NCBI GenBank assembly: GCA_023101725.1
Contig: JALJCO010009054.1
Location: forward strand, 186,001-250,000
Length of the DNA stretch: 64,000 nt
Direction of reading: 5' to 3'
DNA from: Atherinomorus stipes
Lineage: Eukaryota; Chordata; Actinopteri; Atheriniformes; Atherinidae
The translations under genes were made by a program, and so were the position numbers. This document shows positions 10,601-21,966 of this stretch, piece by piece; position 1 is the first letter of the stretch; each line of letters begins with the position of its first letter. The notes beneath the pieces are model-generated. The model ran no database searches and was not told where the DNA came from. It was given only the letters and a program-made list of their open reading frames with translations.

Positions 10601-13600
10601 GTGAGAACATTTGCTTACATGTGTAACTCATTTACTCCTATGTCCTGCATCTGAACTTCCTTTTTTCTTCCAGACAAGCTCTGGTCCTGCCAGATGCCCT
10701 GTCTCTCCTGGAGGAAGCTGAAGGAGCTCCTGATCCTTTGTTTGGAGTGATGCACCTGCAGGATCTCGTGCCCAGTCCCAGAACACTGATAGAGGTAACA
10801 AGGAAGAGCAGTAACAGGTAGCAGGTGATTGTAAGGGAAGCTGAAAGGTCTAAATTTTGTCTATTTGGCCTGGCAAAGCAAATTAGTTGCTCAGGCTACA
10901 GGCTTGTCTTTGAGATACGAAAGCAAGGTGTTGGGTAATTTTCTGAATTTAGATAAAACAGAGGTCATAGTTTTGACTAAGCATCTCAGAGACTCAATGT
11001 CAAACACTGCTGTTACCATTGTGGCCATTTCTTGGCCTCCATCTGTACAGAATCTTGGAGTAAATTTTGATCTGGATTTGTCATTTAACTCACACAAAAA
11101 AACAAATCAGGGCTGCACGGTTAAGTGGTGGTTAGCACTGCTGCCTCACAGCAAGAAGGTTGCTGGTTGGAGCCTCAGCTGCAGGAGGGGTTCAAACAGT
11201 GGCCTCTGTGTGTGGAGTTTACATGTTCTCCCTGTGTGGGCATGGCTTCTCTCCAGCTACACCAGCTTCTTCCCACAGTCCACAGACATGCATGTTAGGT
11301 TGACTGGCTTCTCTAAATCCTCCTCGAGTGTGAGTGTGACTGGTGACCAGTCCAGATGTACCCTGCCTCTTGCCTGCTTATTCCTGGGATAGGCTCCAGC
11401 TTCCCTGTGACCCTGAATTGGAATAAGAAAAAAAGAAAAAGGAGGGGGGGAAAAAAAAAAATAAAAAAGTCCCCCTTCAAAATTTGAAATTTTCAAAAAA
11501 AAAGGAGCTTTTTCCCAAAGAGAAGTTGTTTATGTTTTTGTTTTAATCAGAGTGGGGAGGTGTGAAGCCATTTTAGAAGAGTTGCAAAAATCCCCCTTTA
11601 TTTTTTTGGGTTAAAAAAAAATTAGGTGGAAGGAAGGTGGGTTGGTTAGGGGGGGGGGTTGTATTAATCAAGGTGGGATCTCCCATATAGTAGGTCGGGG
11701 GGGGAGGAGGTTGTTTATATAAAAAAAAAAGTCCAAAGTGGTGCATCTCTCTGGATCTCGGGGTTTCTTACAATCATAAAAGATCTTTTTATTTTATTTT
11801 TTAGGAGGTCTGTAGGGTCGTGAGGAGAGAGAGAATTATATTTTTATCCATCGACAGTCTGACTCTGAGTCGGAGTAGAAAAAAAAAATCTTAAAAGGGG
11901 AAAGTAAAAAATAAAATTTATGATATATTTTTTTCTCTTATTTATAAGAGAAAAATAAAATAATTTTTTTTTTATTAATAAGGAAGATTAATTTATATAA
12001 TATTTTTTATTATTATTTTATATAATATTTTCTTATTTTTTAAATTAATTTTTATATATATTATATAAAAAGAATAAAGATTGATTGAGTGAAGATTGGT
12101 GAATAAAGAATGAAAGAGAGTTTACTTAATCTGTTTGTTGTCCTTTTTTTTCACTCAGATGAGTCGGGAGTATCTGAGGGAGGCCTCTCCTGAACTTTCT
12201 GAACTTCCCAGCCCAACTGTCCCTGCTGCTGTTCTGGAAAATGGTACTTTTAGGTCATTTTTATCTGGACCTTAGTGGATGATTTTACAAGTGAAACACT
12301 AGATAGATTATGAAAAACATAAATATAAAAATGAAACAAGCCATTCTAGGCTGCAAAACTAAAACAAATTCACCAGACATTACAGATCACATCTCAGCAC
12401 AACCAACAGCTGTATGGAACGAGGAGAAAAACAAAAAATAAAAAAAGAAGTTTATGGAAGGCAATAATGGTGGATAATCACAAGATAATTTCCATTGTAA
12501 TTAGAACCCCCCCCCCCCCCCTCACAATGTGCAGCCTGGTGAAGAACGCGCTCCAAGAGATAAACACATCTTTATCTGAGTCTATCATAAGAAGACGACT
12601 TCAGAGCAAAGTTACCACGAGCTGCAAATCCTGAGCCTGAAGAGCAGAAAGTGCACATTCAGCTTTACCAATAAACAGCTAAAATAGTGATGTTCACATG
12701 TTCCAGGCTCAAGGCAAGGCCACATGCCCACAACATGCAGCCTACCTCAGAAATACATAAACATTTAATTTAGATTTATTCATTTACTGGTATATTTGAG
12801 TCATCAATATTATATAACTCAGACAGAAATCTAATAGGTGTAAAAGCTCAACATCACTGCTTTGTAATTGGTTTATGCATCTTTGATTTACAATATGTTT
12901 AAATAAATTCCTGTCTATAAATGAAACATGGTCAGCCTATTTCACAGATGGATGAACACACTGCGGGGGGATGATTAGGCTGTAAACATCTTGGTCTGAT
13001 GCCAAAACACTTCAACATATATTAAGTCACTTCAGGTGGTCACTGTTGAAATGTTTGTATGAAAGTTTTGGTGCTTCTGAAGAAGTTAGATTAGGTTTCA
13101 TGTCATTTTTATGGTTCCCCAATTTTTTAGAGGAGGAAATCCTAAACAAATGCATGGATATAAAAGTTAAGGTTCTATTTTGTTCCTTACAAGACTAAAA
13201 ATGTTGGAAATCTAAATTGCACATGAAGAAAGTGTGGCTGCGGTTGTGGAGTTTGTCGGCTAATTCGTTCAGGCGTACGGAGCAGGATGTAAATTCAGTG
13301 CTGAGCAGAACAGACTGTCTTCAAATGCATCGTCCTAATTAGTGCAGGCTGGTGATGAGGAGTCAGAGTACTTTGCAGCTGGTTTCCACTCAGCAGATGA
13401 GAAAACTTTTTTTACACGCCTGATTATGGTCTCCTGCTGTAGCTGCTGAAACGGCCGCTTTTTGATAATGTCATCTGTTCTGTTTTCCTCAGGCATAACT
13501 GCATCTCCAGACTCCATCACGCTTAGGGAGACGGAGCCTGTTGCTTTCCCCGCTGCCGAGGTGCAACTGATGAGAGAAGCAAATGTAAAAACACACATCA

Positions 13601-16600
13601 GTGAAATCTTACTAATGTTTGCCCACCTTTTCTGTCATTTATTCACGGCTAGTTTGAGGGTGAGGACCTTATTGATAGCCATCCGGATGTTATTGACTTT
13701 CTCATGGCCCAAACTGATCACTTTCCAGAAGGTATGTGGTAAATCTATGAATGAATGAATGAAGTTAATTTATAAAGCACTTTCATACAAGAGTAGCTCA
13801 AAGTGCTCTACATATTAAGATCAGCAACATTTCAATAAATGACTATTAGACAAACAATTACACATTCTTCATCTCCCACACACACACGTACACATACCCT
13901 CCCTCACTATTTGTTATAACTTTATGGATATAACCTGGCTTGGCGCTGATGTGTGGAAACGATATCTTGGGGATCCGTCCACACTGGGAGCCATCATGGT
14001 CTCAGAAGCCGCCACGTCTAAGATCATTAAGAATCTTTAAAAGGGCCGTCTCAGTACTGTGGTTTGTCCTAAAACCAGATTGATATTTTTCTAAGATATT
14101 GTGTTTATTCAAGAACTCGTGTAACTGAATAAAAACAACTTCTTCAATAATTTGACTTAAAAAACGGTAAGTTGGATACAGGTCTGTTGTTTTCAAGCAT
14201 GTTTGGGTCGAAATTGCTCTTCTTCAGAAGGGGCCTCACCACCGCCGTTTTAAAGGCAGTGGGGAAAACACCCATCTGAAGAGAGCCATTTACAATATTT
14301 AAAAGCTCAGATTATCTAAGAGGTTGTTGGGGAAATATATGTTTGAGTCTATTATGATTGTAATCATTCCTTAACATTTTCAAACAGGAAGTGTAGAGTT
14401 ACTAAGAGAGGAACTGGTACCCGGCGAGAAAGAGAAGACAAAGGAGCTTACAGGATCCACCACTGAGTAACTTATCCCCCCTCATGCATACAGAGACACC
14501 TGCACAGTCTCATTCAGTCTGATCAGCTGACTGTGGCTCTACCTGTGTCAGATTGCAGCCAGCTATTGTCTCCAGTGAAGATGCCATGTTGTTGCCCCAG
14601 CAAGAACCAGGTCTGCCTGCAGCGATGCCTCCCAGAGACCAGGCCACCCCCATCTCTGCGCCCGCCACCCCCTTGCTGCCCTCTGCACAGAGGAGACGTC
14701 AAAGACGCCAGAGGAGTCTGGAGTTAGAGGTGCAGTCTTTTGTGTCTAATCATTGAAAATGCACAATATTTAATGCAAGGCGGCACATTTTATGCACTGC
14801 ACAGACAATCATCAGGTGATGGGGAGATTTGATTCACAGGCTGAAGCAAATACTTTCACCTCTCAGAAAAGAAAGTGGCCTTTTAATGTACAAAATCACT
14901 TGTCTGTTTAAAATAAAGAGATCACTTACTTAAAAAAAATAGAAAGAAAGTGGCCCCAAGTTTATGTGCCATTTTAAAAACTAGAAAGGTCCAAGCAGGT
15001 CATCTCTAATAATAGCAGATGTGTTTCAAATTTAAATGTTCTGAACTCCCTGGTTCAGACTGCAGCTCTGAAATGAAGTGACTCTGGAGACTGACAACAT
15101 TCAACTCCTATTTCGAAGCTGTTTTTGAGTATATGCATAGGTGAGGATGGCGTATTAGTATATAAGTCACTACAGTGGACACCAGTGAGTCATCTAATAT
15201 GGTGCTATTCTACAGAGTGTCGTGTTATTGGAAAAGCAAATAAACATAGATGGTGACACATTGTTTTACATATATTTTGGTTATTAAATTATTAAATTAG
15301 AATACATTACATTACATTTCACTGTGCTGCAGAACTGAGCGCCTGGGGAAATCCACAAGACTTGAGGTCCACAGACTTTATCTTAAAGACTTCATTTTAT
15401 CTTTGAACTAAATGCTGAAAGAAACAAGATCCAAGTGTTTTCAGCATTTGATTGTGTCAAATAAAGAAAACCTGAAGGTGTTGTTTGACACGATAAACTC
15501 CCTTGTGTCCAATGCTAGTCCTGCTACTTCTGTGCTTTGACAAGCAGGTAGCAACGACTTCTTAAACTTTTTTATTGAAAAGGTCAGAGACATCAAGACT
15601 AAAATCCCACCTCCTTCTTACTGTCCCCCAGCTACTGTTGTATTGCCCTCACAAGTCTGGTCCTCATTTAGTTCAGTGTCCCTGGCAGACATTGCTGAAT
15701 TATCTGCTAAAATGACCCCCACCGCTAATTTGTTTCATGTCCTCCCCTCAAAGCTTTTTGGAAATGTTTTTGACACAGTCAGACCATGGGTCGCCAGACT
15801 GTTTAATATGTCCCGGTCTTCTGGTGTGTTCCCCAGCTCCTTTAAACATGCCATAATAGAGCCAAGACTTAAGAAGCCCAGTCTGGACCAGTCAGAACTT
15901 AAGAACTTTCGGCCCATATCTAAGCTCCCTTTTATAAGTAAAATTCTGTAAAAAGTCGTAGGTAATCAGTTGACATCCTTCCTAGAGACCCATAACATCT
16001 ATGACAAGTTTCAGTCAGGGTTTCAGACTGAAACAGCCCTGCTGAAAGTGTCTAGCGACATCATGATTTCTGCAGACTCAGGAAGATGTACAGTACTGGT
16101 CCTGTTAGACCTGTCCTCAGCCTTTGATCCGGTCGACCACACCATCATGATAAATCGGCTGCGGGATTGGGTGGGAATGACAGGTCCTACTTAGCTGGTA
16201 GGAGCTTCAGTGTGGCAGTCAATGATATGGTGTCTGAGCGGGGAGATCTTCAGTGTGGAGTGATTTTCGATGATGGGATGTCTCTCGTGCTACACTCTAA
16301 ACAACTGATCAGGAACTGTTACTTTCATCTGTGCAATATCTCCAAGGTGAGGAAAATCATCTCACATGATGATTTGGAGAAAATTATCCATGCTTTCGTT
16401 TCCTCAAGACTGGACTATTGTAACAGCCTGTTTACCTGCCTGAGTAAGAAGGAGCTGGGCCGCCTACAACTTGTCCAGAACTCTGCTGCAAGACTCCTGA
16501 CCCACACAAACAGGAGAGCCATGTCACTCCTCTCCTGAAGTCCCTACATTGGCTCCCTGTTGCTTCCAGGATAAACTTTAAAATCCTGGTCCTTACTTTC

Positions 16601-19600
16601 AGGGCCCTTCATGGACAGGCGCCTGGCTACATAACGGGTCTTATTCAGCCATATACTTCGGTCTGTAGCCTGAGGTCTTCAGGTCAAAAACTGCTTATGA
16701 TTCCTCGAACCCGTTTTAAAACCTGAAGAGACCGGTCCTATAAAGCGATGGTGCCCCGTCTCTGGAATGAACTCCCTCTGTCCCTGCGCTCTCTGGACTC
16801 AGTGGACACCTTTAAACACCAGCTAAAAACGCACCTGTTTTCACAAGCCTTCCAAAGCACATAGCTAATTGTTTTATTCACTTATTTATTCAGCTTTTAC
16901 TGTATTTTACTTGTTTTTACTTGTATTGTTTATATGTTATCATGTGAAGCACTTTGTGACTCCTGTCTGTGAAAAGTGCTATACAAATAAAGTTTACTTA
17001 CTTACTTACTATTATACAATATATTAAATACGTGTTATTAAATCAAAATACATTAAATAAAAGTCAAAAACACAAATAAAAAAGCATGTCTGCATGTCTC
17101 TAAAAGTAAAATATTATTTGTGATAAACATGTTGCATTGTTTTTTGTAGAAATTCATGCATGAAACGGTTCATATTTCACAAGTTTTTTGCAAATGACTT
17201 CCACTTCTCATATACCTTCATGAACCCTGAGCATGAGCATCAAAATTTCAGTCATTTTAATCCATGTGCTATTTGTGAGTCTTTTGTGTTGATAATAACT
17301 TTTGGCCTATTCATTGATGCTTTTATTAATGATCACTTTAGGCCTTATTGTCACGTCACCTAAAAATATATAAAGCCACATTGCATATAACTTCATATGG
17401 TTTTTAGTTGCAAAATAATAAAGTCTGAATAGTTGCATGCTTAATAAAAGTGCATACAGTGTAAATACAGCAAGTTTTATAATAGAATATTATCAGTCTG
17501 GATAGATGTAGCCTAAAAACATCATGCACATAAAACTATTAAAATACAACAATTAAAGAATTATAAAAACCCTTACAAATCCACAAAGTGCTCCCCGCTT
17601 TTACATTGATTTCCTGCACCACTAGGATGTCCCTCCAGAGGTAGAGAGGAAGAGGAAGAGGAAGAGGAGGCAGCTTGTGTTCTTTGACCCAGAGACACAG
17701 CTCTCTCAGGAGGAGCAGCAGCAGCAGATCAACAACCCTCTGACTGAGACCAGACGCCCGCTTCATCCACCACCCTCCATTTACGGGACTCTTCCTGCTT
17801 CTGAGCTCCTCAACAATCCCTGCAACTGTTAGTAACGCCTGAAAACTAGAAACGCCCAACCGGAGCCAATCTAAGATCAGTCTGTGGTCTAAAAAACATC
17901 TGTTAAAAGCTATGCTTGCTTCATATCTTCTCTTGTTTTTCTTGTAAATGCTGGACTGCAGTTTTCTTTGTGTGCACAGCTGATTTCTTGTGAAGTAAAA
18001 CTTAGTTTTTGAGCTGCTTTTGCAAAATTTCTGCAATATTTATTAACTGATGTTTAGTGTGACATCTTCCATCAGACGTCTCGTGTTCAGCTGCAGCTCT
18101 GTTAAAGGACGTGACTCAAGTAACCTTTTCAAAAATAAACTACAAAGCTATTCTTCCCTGTTGCAGTCTTGCCTGAGGAGATTCAGTTTCTATGGAGGCA
18201 AGCTGCCACCATCACGCCTGTTTCCGGCTCGGACCTTCTGGTTGGGGAGAGAGGACCCGAGTCCAGTGACTCTGAGAGGGAGCGGGAGAGGGAGATGATG
18301 CAGGTGGCAGATGGAGAGGAGCAGAGACTTGAACTGAGCACCAAAGAGGTTCATTTCTAACATTGTCTTATTTTTGTTCAAGATGGGGCAATTTGACAAG
18401 GTTACAAACTTTGCTCTGTTGTGTGTGAACGCAGGTCCAGAGAGAAATGCTGGAGCCAGAGATGCTTCATTTGTCAGGTAAAATATAGGATAACTCATGT
18501 TCTAATTCTGATTTTAGATTGGGTCGAGTTGGGCATGTGTCCCAATAGGGAAATACAAAGTCCCCTACTATGTGTGTGTTAAGATCAGGGTATACTGCCA
18601 CTGGAGACCTCTGACCAGAGGGAGATGTCTCGAGAAATCTCACCTGTAGTCACGTCCGAGCGAGAGGGGTGAGTTTGAAAAAAAGATCCTTATTTATGTT
18701 GGTGCACTCACACTTACGTGCATGTGCATGTGCATGTGCATGTGTGTGTTGGCAGGTCCACTGTCTCCAGGTCTGTGTCTATGCTGCAGGACATTCCAGA
18801 GGTTTTGGATGAGCTGATGGAGACAGAAGCAGCCGAGTCTCCCAGGTGCTTTTCCCTTCCACCGTAAAAAGAGAGAACCGGCTCTCTATTGATTTTGATG
18901 TTGAAATGCAACAACGTGTTTATGTGTTTAGGTTGCTGCCAGAGTTGCCAGGACTTCAAGAGGAGTCTGTGTTTTTTCATTCACTCTTACCGCCCGAGGT
19001 GGACCGCAGAGCTGTCAGCAACATTTTTCAGAGGCTGCTGGGTAAGTTTTATTTGCCTATCAGTCAAGCTGCAACACCAGAGGAAACTCTACAAACGATA
19101 TGTGGTCCCTGAGTAATGACATCAGACTTTCAGTTTACAAAAAGGCTGAGTCGTGACTTCAAGAATAAATAACCACCTCACGAGTGGAGCTATTTGATAC
19201 TGTTGGCCTGTGTATGACTGGGACCAACAACATTGGTGGTTAATGTTCAGTTGTTCATAAAATAATACAGAATAGAACAGCTTTTAGAGCCTTTTCAGTT
19301 CCCATGTTTTATGCCTCTGAATTAACTTAAAATGGTTTGTATTGATTTTTTTTTCATCCATAGTCCAAATATATTTCCTCTTAGAGGTATATCCTTTTAG
19401 CTTAGTCGTCAGATTATAAGCTCTTTATTAAAGCAGCTCTGGCAGAAATGGCTGCTTCATACCTTCTTGATCCTTTAAGCACGTGTTCCTTCAACACTTT
19501 CTCCTGTTCTTCTCACCACAAATGTTCAAACTCAACAGTGTTGTTGCACTGAGATCTGGAGCACTCCAGAAAAGATGTTCATTCAGTTTCTTTATTTTTC

Positions 19601-20959
19601 TATTTCTTTGCTTAATTCTGATTAGTCTCCCAGCTCCCACAGGATGATGCTGCCACTATTATGTTTAAATGGAGAGATGGTATTGATGAATGAATAAACA
19701 GTTCTCGATTTTGCCTGATTTTTGTGCTTCTCCTGGTAGATGAGGTCTATTCTGGCAGTCTCAGCAGGCTGTTTTGCTCTTTTTCTTGAGGAAAGGCTTT
19801 TGTCTGAACATTGTAAGATAAATTTCTGTAAATATTAACATCTTTCTGCAAGATCTTCTCATCTCCACAATGGAGAATCTTAGTGACATAGTTGTTTGTT
19901 GGGTACTTGTGTAACCATGTATCACTAATGATTAAGTTTGACAGAGATGGTTGAAACTTTATTCTGCTTTTCAGCACGTGTAACTAGAGTTGTTCTGATA
20001 CTGATACCAGTATCGGAGTGCCCCCAGTACTGCCAAAAATGCTGGTATTGGTATCGGCGAGTACTGGGGTGCCGTCTGCTGGTTTAGAGGGGCGAGGAAG
20101 AACTGATCACCTGACATATTATATACAGCATATGTACTTTGACACATGCATTTATTAAGGTGCTATGGACAGTTTTATCGTGACAGCTGTGACATACACC
20201 AGAGCTGAAAGACCTCATAGAAAGAAACATGTACAGATGGACAGTGGTCAAGTTATAGAGGCATCACAAGGGTCACGGACAGAAGTAGAAAGGATCAGAG
20301 CTTTTATGTCTTCGAAAAAAGGCAATGTTGAATCCATTTTAAGATCAGTCTAAAACACAAGTTGTGAAAACTTTTAGTTCTTTAATCTTTATCTTACCAT
20401 ATTTGATAAAAACTGCTTCTGAGACCTATCGCATCGCTTTATGGTAAGAAAAGAAAAAGAAAAAACCTTTGCTCAGAACTCTGTTGCACAAAATCTGATA
20501 TTTTTCTCCTGACTCTGGTGGATACCGTTTATACTGTTTGCATTACAATAATTCTGACATCACACGGAAATAAACTTGAAATATATGCTTTTTTTTCACT
20601 GCTTTTTATCTATATTTTGTTTAAAGGCCAAATAAAGATTTCAAATCAAAAAGATGAGATTTTTCTGCTCATCATTTATTGGATCAGGCATGAAAGGGTA
20701 AAGGGTCTAAAAAGTCTCAGTCAGCATTGTAATTCTGCTTTAAGGATGGCGGTATAAGTTTCTCATTTTTAAGATTAGGACATCTTTGTGTTCTCAGTGC
20801 ATTTATTTAGAATATCTTGCATCTAACCTGGACATGTGTGCATGTTTGTGTTCAGTGAATCTTACTGCTGGGAATTTGCGTGCGGAGCAGGATGAGCCTT
20901 ACGGGATCATCTCCATATTTCCAGGATCCAGCTACCAGGAGGTGGATCCGGCTACATAA
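7652..20959 (+). CDS. rec8: rec8 meiotic cohesin kleisin subunit
   Basis: REC8 replaces RAD21 as the kleisin that closes the SMC1-SMC3 ring in meiosis and is cut by separase. Seventeen exons: 7652-7707, 10172-10240, 10311-10453, 10528-10600, 10674-10794, 12159-12243, 13493-13584, 13653-13731, 14388-14466, 14552-14729, 17626-17827, 18167-18348, 18435-18477, 18584-18668, 18756-18845, 18932-19041, 20856-20959. The total is 1791 nt, 596 residues (human about 547). The N-terminus MFYYPAVLKRHSGCFSTIW and PGLPRPRFSLYLSSQLQYG are the kleisin N-domain that binds SMC3. A basic run KRKRKRR before QLVFFDPETQLS lies near residues 333-350. The C-terminal winged helix for SMC1 holds FFHSLLPPEVDRRA and EPYGIISIFPGSSY. 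Candidate separase-type ExxR sites include EMSR near 18630. The middle exons are the least certain. The a/b paralogue is unresolved. Confidence 0.93.
9467..10149. mobile_element. TTAA-flanked DNA transposon with 14-bp terminal inverted repeats in rec8 intron 1
   Basis: TTAA occurs at 9467-9470 and again at 10146-10149. Just inside are perfect 14-base inverted repeats, AGGGACTTGAGGCA at 9471-9484 and its reverse complement at 10132-10145. The element is 675 bp long. TTAA duplications are known for the piggyBac and Kolobok groups; I cannot say which applies. It carries an internal tandem duplication of about 199 bp and no long reading frame, so it is non-autonomous. Its right end lies 22 bases before rec8 exon 2. 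Confidence 0.8.
9654..10020. repeat. Tandem duplication of about 199 bp with CRE-like palindromes inside the TTAA element
   Basis: The two copies start near 9654 and 9853 with TGCGGACGTGACGTCA and share ATGACGCTACATCCG. Each copy holds one TGACGTCA palindrome (CREB/ATF type site) and one ATG-led short frame with RSRSTERP. The second copy ends its frame at a good donor (AGAAAG then GTGAGT near 10016). Copies differ by scattered substitutions, so the duplication is not recent. Confidence 0.75.
10900..11100 (+). mobile_element. L2-type LINE reverse-transcriptase fragment
   Basis: The forward frame reads NFLNLDKTEVIVL and then VQNLGVNFDLDLSFNSHKK. This matches the segment just C-terminal of the reverse transcriptase core in fish L2-type LINEs (DKTEVL, then NLGV-FD-DLSF). 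It is a short, isolated piece in rec8 intron 5, with no intact ends. Confidence 0.65.
11108..11420 (+). repeat. Dispersed fish repeat with tRNA-like boxes
   Basis: The segment contains GTGGTTAGCACTG, CCTCACAGCAAGAAGG, ACATGTTCTCCCTGTG, TCCACAGACATGCATGTTAG and GGGATAGGCTCCAGC. I know this order of blocks from a repeat family found many times in fish genomes. TGGTTAGCACTG and GGTTGGAGCC resemble A and B boxes of a tRNA-derived promoter, but I do not assign the class firmly. Confidence 0.6.
11421..12120. repeat. Homopolymer-rich, low-complexity stretch in rec8 intron 5
   Basis: Runs of A, T and G of 8-12 bases follow each other, for example near 11440-11520 and 11640-11710, and then an almost pure A/T region at 11930-12080. 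There is no coding sense and no repeat unit. It differs in texture from the rest of the window and may be poorly assembled. Confidence 0.6.
12244..13492. other. rec8 intron 6, no feature apart from a poly-C run
   Basis: A run of about 16 C lies near 12507-12522. The rest is AT-rich intron without recognisable repeats or exons. Confidence 0.55.
13745..14325 (-). mobile_element. L2-type LINE fragment, antisense, with its 3' tail
   Basis: On the minus strand a tail reading TTTGAGCTACTCTTGTATG, AAAGTGCTTTATAAATTAAC and repeated TTCA (13745-13830) is typical of fish LINE or SINE 3' ends. Further along, minus-strand frames give SQIIEEVVFIQLHEFLNKHN and KYQSGFRTNHSTETALLK (about 14002-14160), the N-terminal reverse transcriptase part of an L2-type LINE. 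Frames are broken. It lies in rec8 intron 8. Confidence 0.65.
15330..17010 (+). mobile_element. L2-type LINE, internally deleted and frameshifted, in rec8 intron 10
   Basis: Forward frames carry, in order, FFIEKVRDIKTKIPPPSY, KNFRPISKLPFISKIL, KFQSGFQTETALLK, VLVLLDLSSAFDPVDHTIM and LAGRSFSVAVNDMVSERGDL. Then a jump at about 16260 leads straight to HAFVSSRLDYCNSLFTCLSK and QLVQNSAARLLT. The catalytic YADD/FADD box that should lie at the jump is absent, so the copy cannot reverse transcribe. The 3' end is AATAAAG followed by a CTTA repeat near 16990-17008. Stop codons break the frame at 15951 and 16194. It is inactive. Confidence 0.85.
18714..18750 (+). repeat. CATGTG simple repeat before a rec8 acceptor
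   Basis: About five copies of CATGTG run up to TGTGTGTTGGCAG, the acceptor of the rec8 exon at 18756. The repeat takes the place of the polypyrimidine tract. Confidence 0.7.
19042..20855. other. Last rec8 intron with hAT-like debris
   Basis: Long AT-rich intron. Apart from the palindromic segment near 19983-20075 I see no recognisable feature. A short open frame at 20165-20353 has no family resemblance I can name. Confidence 0.5.
19983..20075. mobile_element. End of a hAT-like or related DNA transposon
   Basis: TAGAGTTGTTCTGATACTG, ACCAGTATCGG and later GGTATTGGTATCGGCGAG form the self-complementary GATACC/GGTATC pattern I know from termini of fish DNA transposons. Only this end is clear; a partner end was not located. 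A weaker relative lies near 35645-35690 (TATTGGATCGTATCGGGTA). Confidence 0.4.
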
Positions 20960-21966
20960 CCAGCTTATATCCATGTTTCCAACATTTTCTGTGTTCACTT
21001 TCAGAATGAAATGATTTTAAGTTCAAATAATATGCTTGTAAAACAGAAGTCACTTGTTTTGGGGCTGACTATTTCAGTGTGTTTTTATTAATGTACCATT
21101 TGTATGTTTGAAATTATATAAAGCTTTTTATCTGACATTTTCATGCAATTTTACATCATTGTTCCATGTTCCTGGGGTGATAAATATGTTGCATTAACCT
21201 TATGAGATTTCTGATATTTGATTTGTTTTTATTGTTGCTTTTTAAACTTCTTAAACCTCTGTTCAAACAGTTTTGTTAAATAAAATGAAAACTTGATGAA
21301 GGGCTTTGTGAGTTATTCCTGTCCAGAAATCACACACTGTATGCTGAAAGCTATCTGCAGCATGTAGAGCAGGACAGGTGTGGCAAAACATATTGGAGGG
21401 GTTAAGGAGGTGCAAGGAGGAGAGTAAGTAAGTTGAGTGAAACTGGATCTGTCCTTCCCTCCTCGCACATCTTGATTCTCCTCTGAGGATTTTCTCATGG
21501 GGGTTGTGACCAAAGTTTATTCTTAGCATCTGTCTCAGCTCGCCCTCTCTGTGTCCGTCGTCTCATTTCTGTCCGCCACTTTCTGTGTTTGTCTGTGCCG
21601 CTGCTGTCTTCTTCTCTTACCCTGCTGTGTGGTTTTTGCTTTATTCTTTTCAAGTTTAGTTATTTCTTTTTCCAATTTTTGTTGCAAGTCTGTGTAGATG
21701 TGTCTCTTCTTCACTTCAGGTTTCTGCTGACATCACTTTGGGCTATTTTTTACTTTATCACAACTCAATGACCTCTATTTTTTTCTGTGTCACTTTGATA
21801 TTCACTGTTCTGTCCTGTGTTTTCTTCCCTCAACAGCTCCTTGTACTCTATCGTCTCTGCTGCTGCTTCAGCTGCCCCTCTGCTTCACCATAAAGCAACA
21901 TCCCTCCATCCACCCCTCTTCCACTCAAACGTGACCTCTCTCTGAGCAGATCCTCACTTCTGTGTG
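20960..21966 (+). other. rec8 3' UTR, then clk2 promoter and 5' UTR exon
   Basis: AATAAA at 21279-21284 is the likely rec8 polyadenylation signal. A pyrimidine-rich, CpG-containing stretch from about 21530 to 21620 may be the clk2 promoter and first untranslated exon. CCCTCAACAG near 21836 looks like an acceptor opening a 5' UTR exon that carries the clk2 start codon at 21967. The antisense open frame at 21263-21529 has no family resemblance. Confidence 0.5.

Noticed and set aside
11112..11180. A tRNA gene, from A and B box-like motifs
   Set aside because: No cloverleaf can be drawn; the motifs belong to the dispersed repeat at 11108-11420.
18050..18120. An extra rec8 exon between 17827 and 18167
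   Set aside because: Possible acceptors exist, but direct joining of 17827 (phase 1, GTTAGT donor) to 18167 keeps frame and matches the REC8 pattern (LLNNPCN then FLPEEIQFLW). The extra exon is not needed.
21263..21529. Antisense open frame of 88 codons between rec8 and clk2
   Set aside because: No family resemblance, no splice context; overlaps the likely rec8 3' end.
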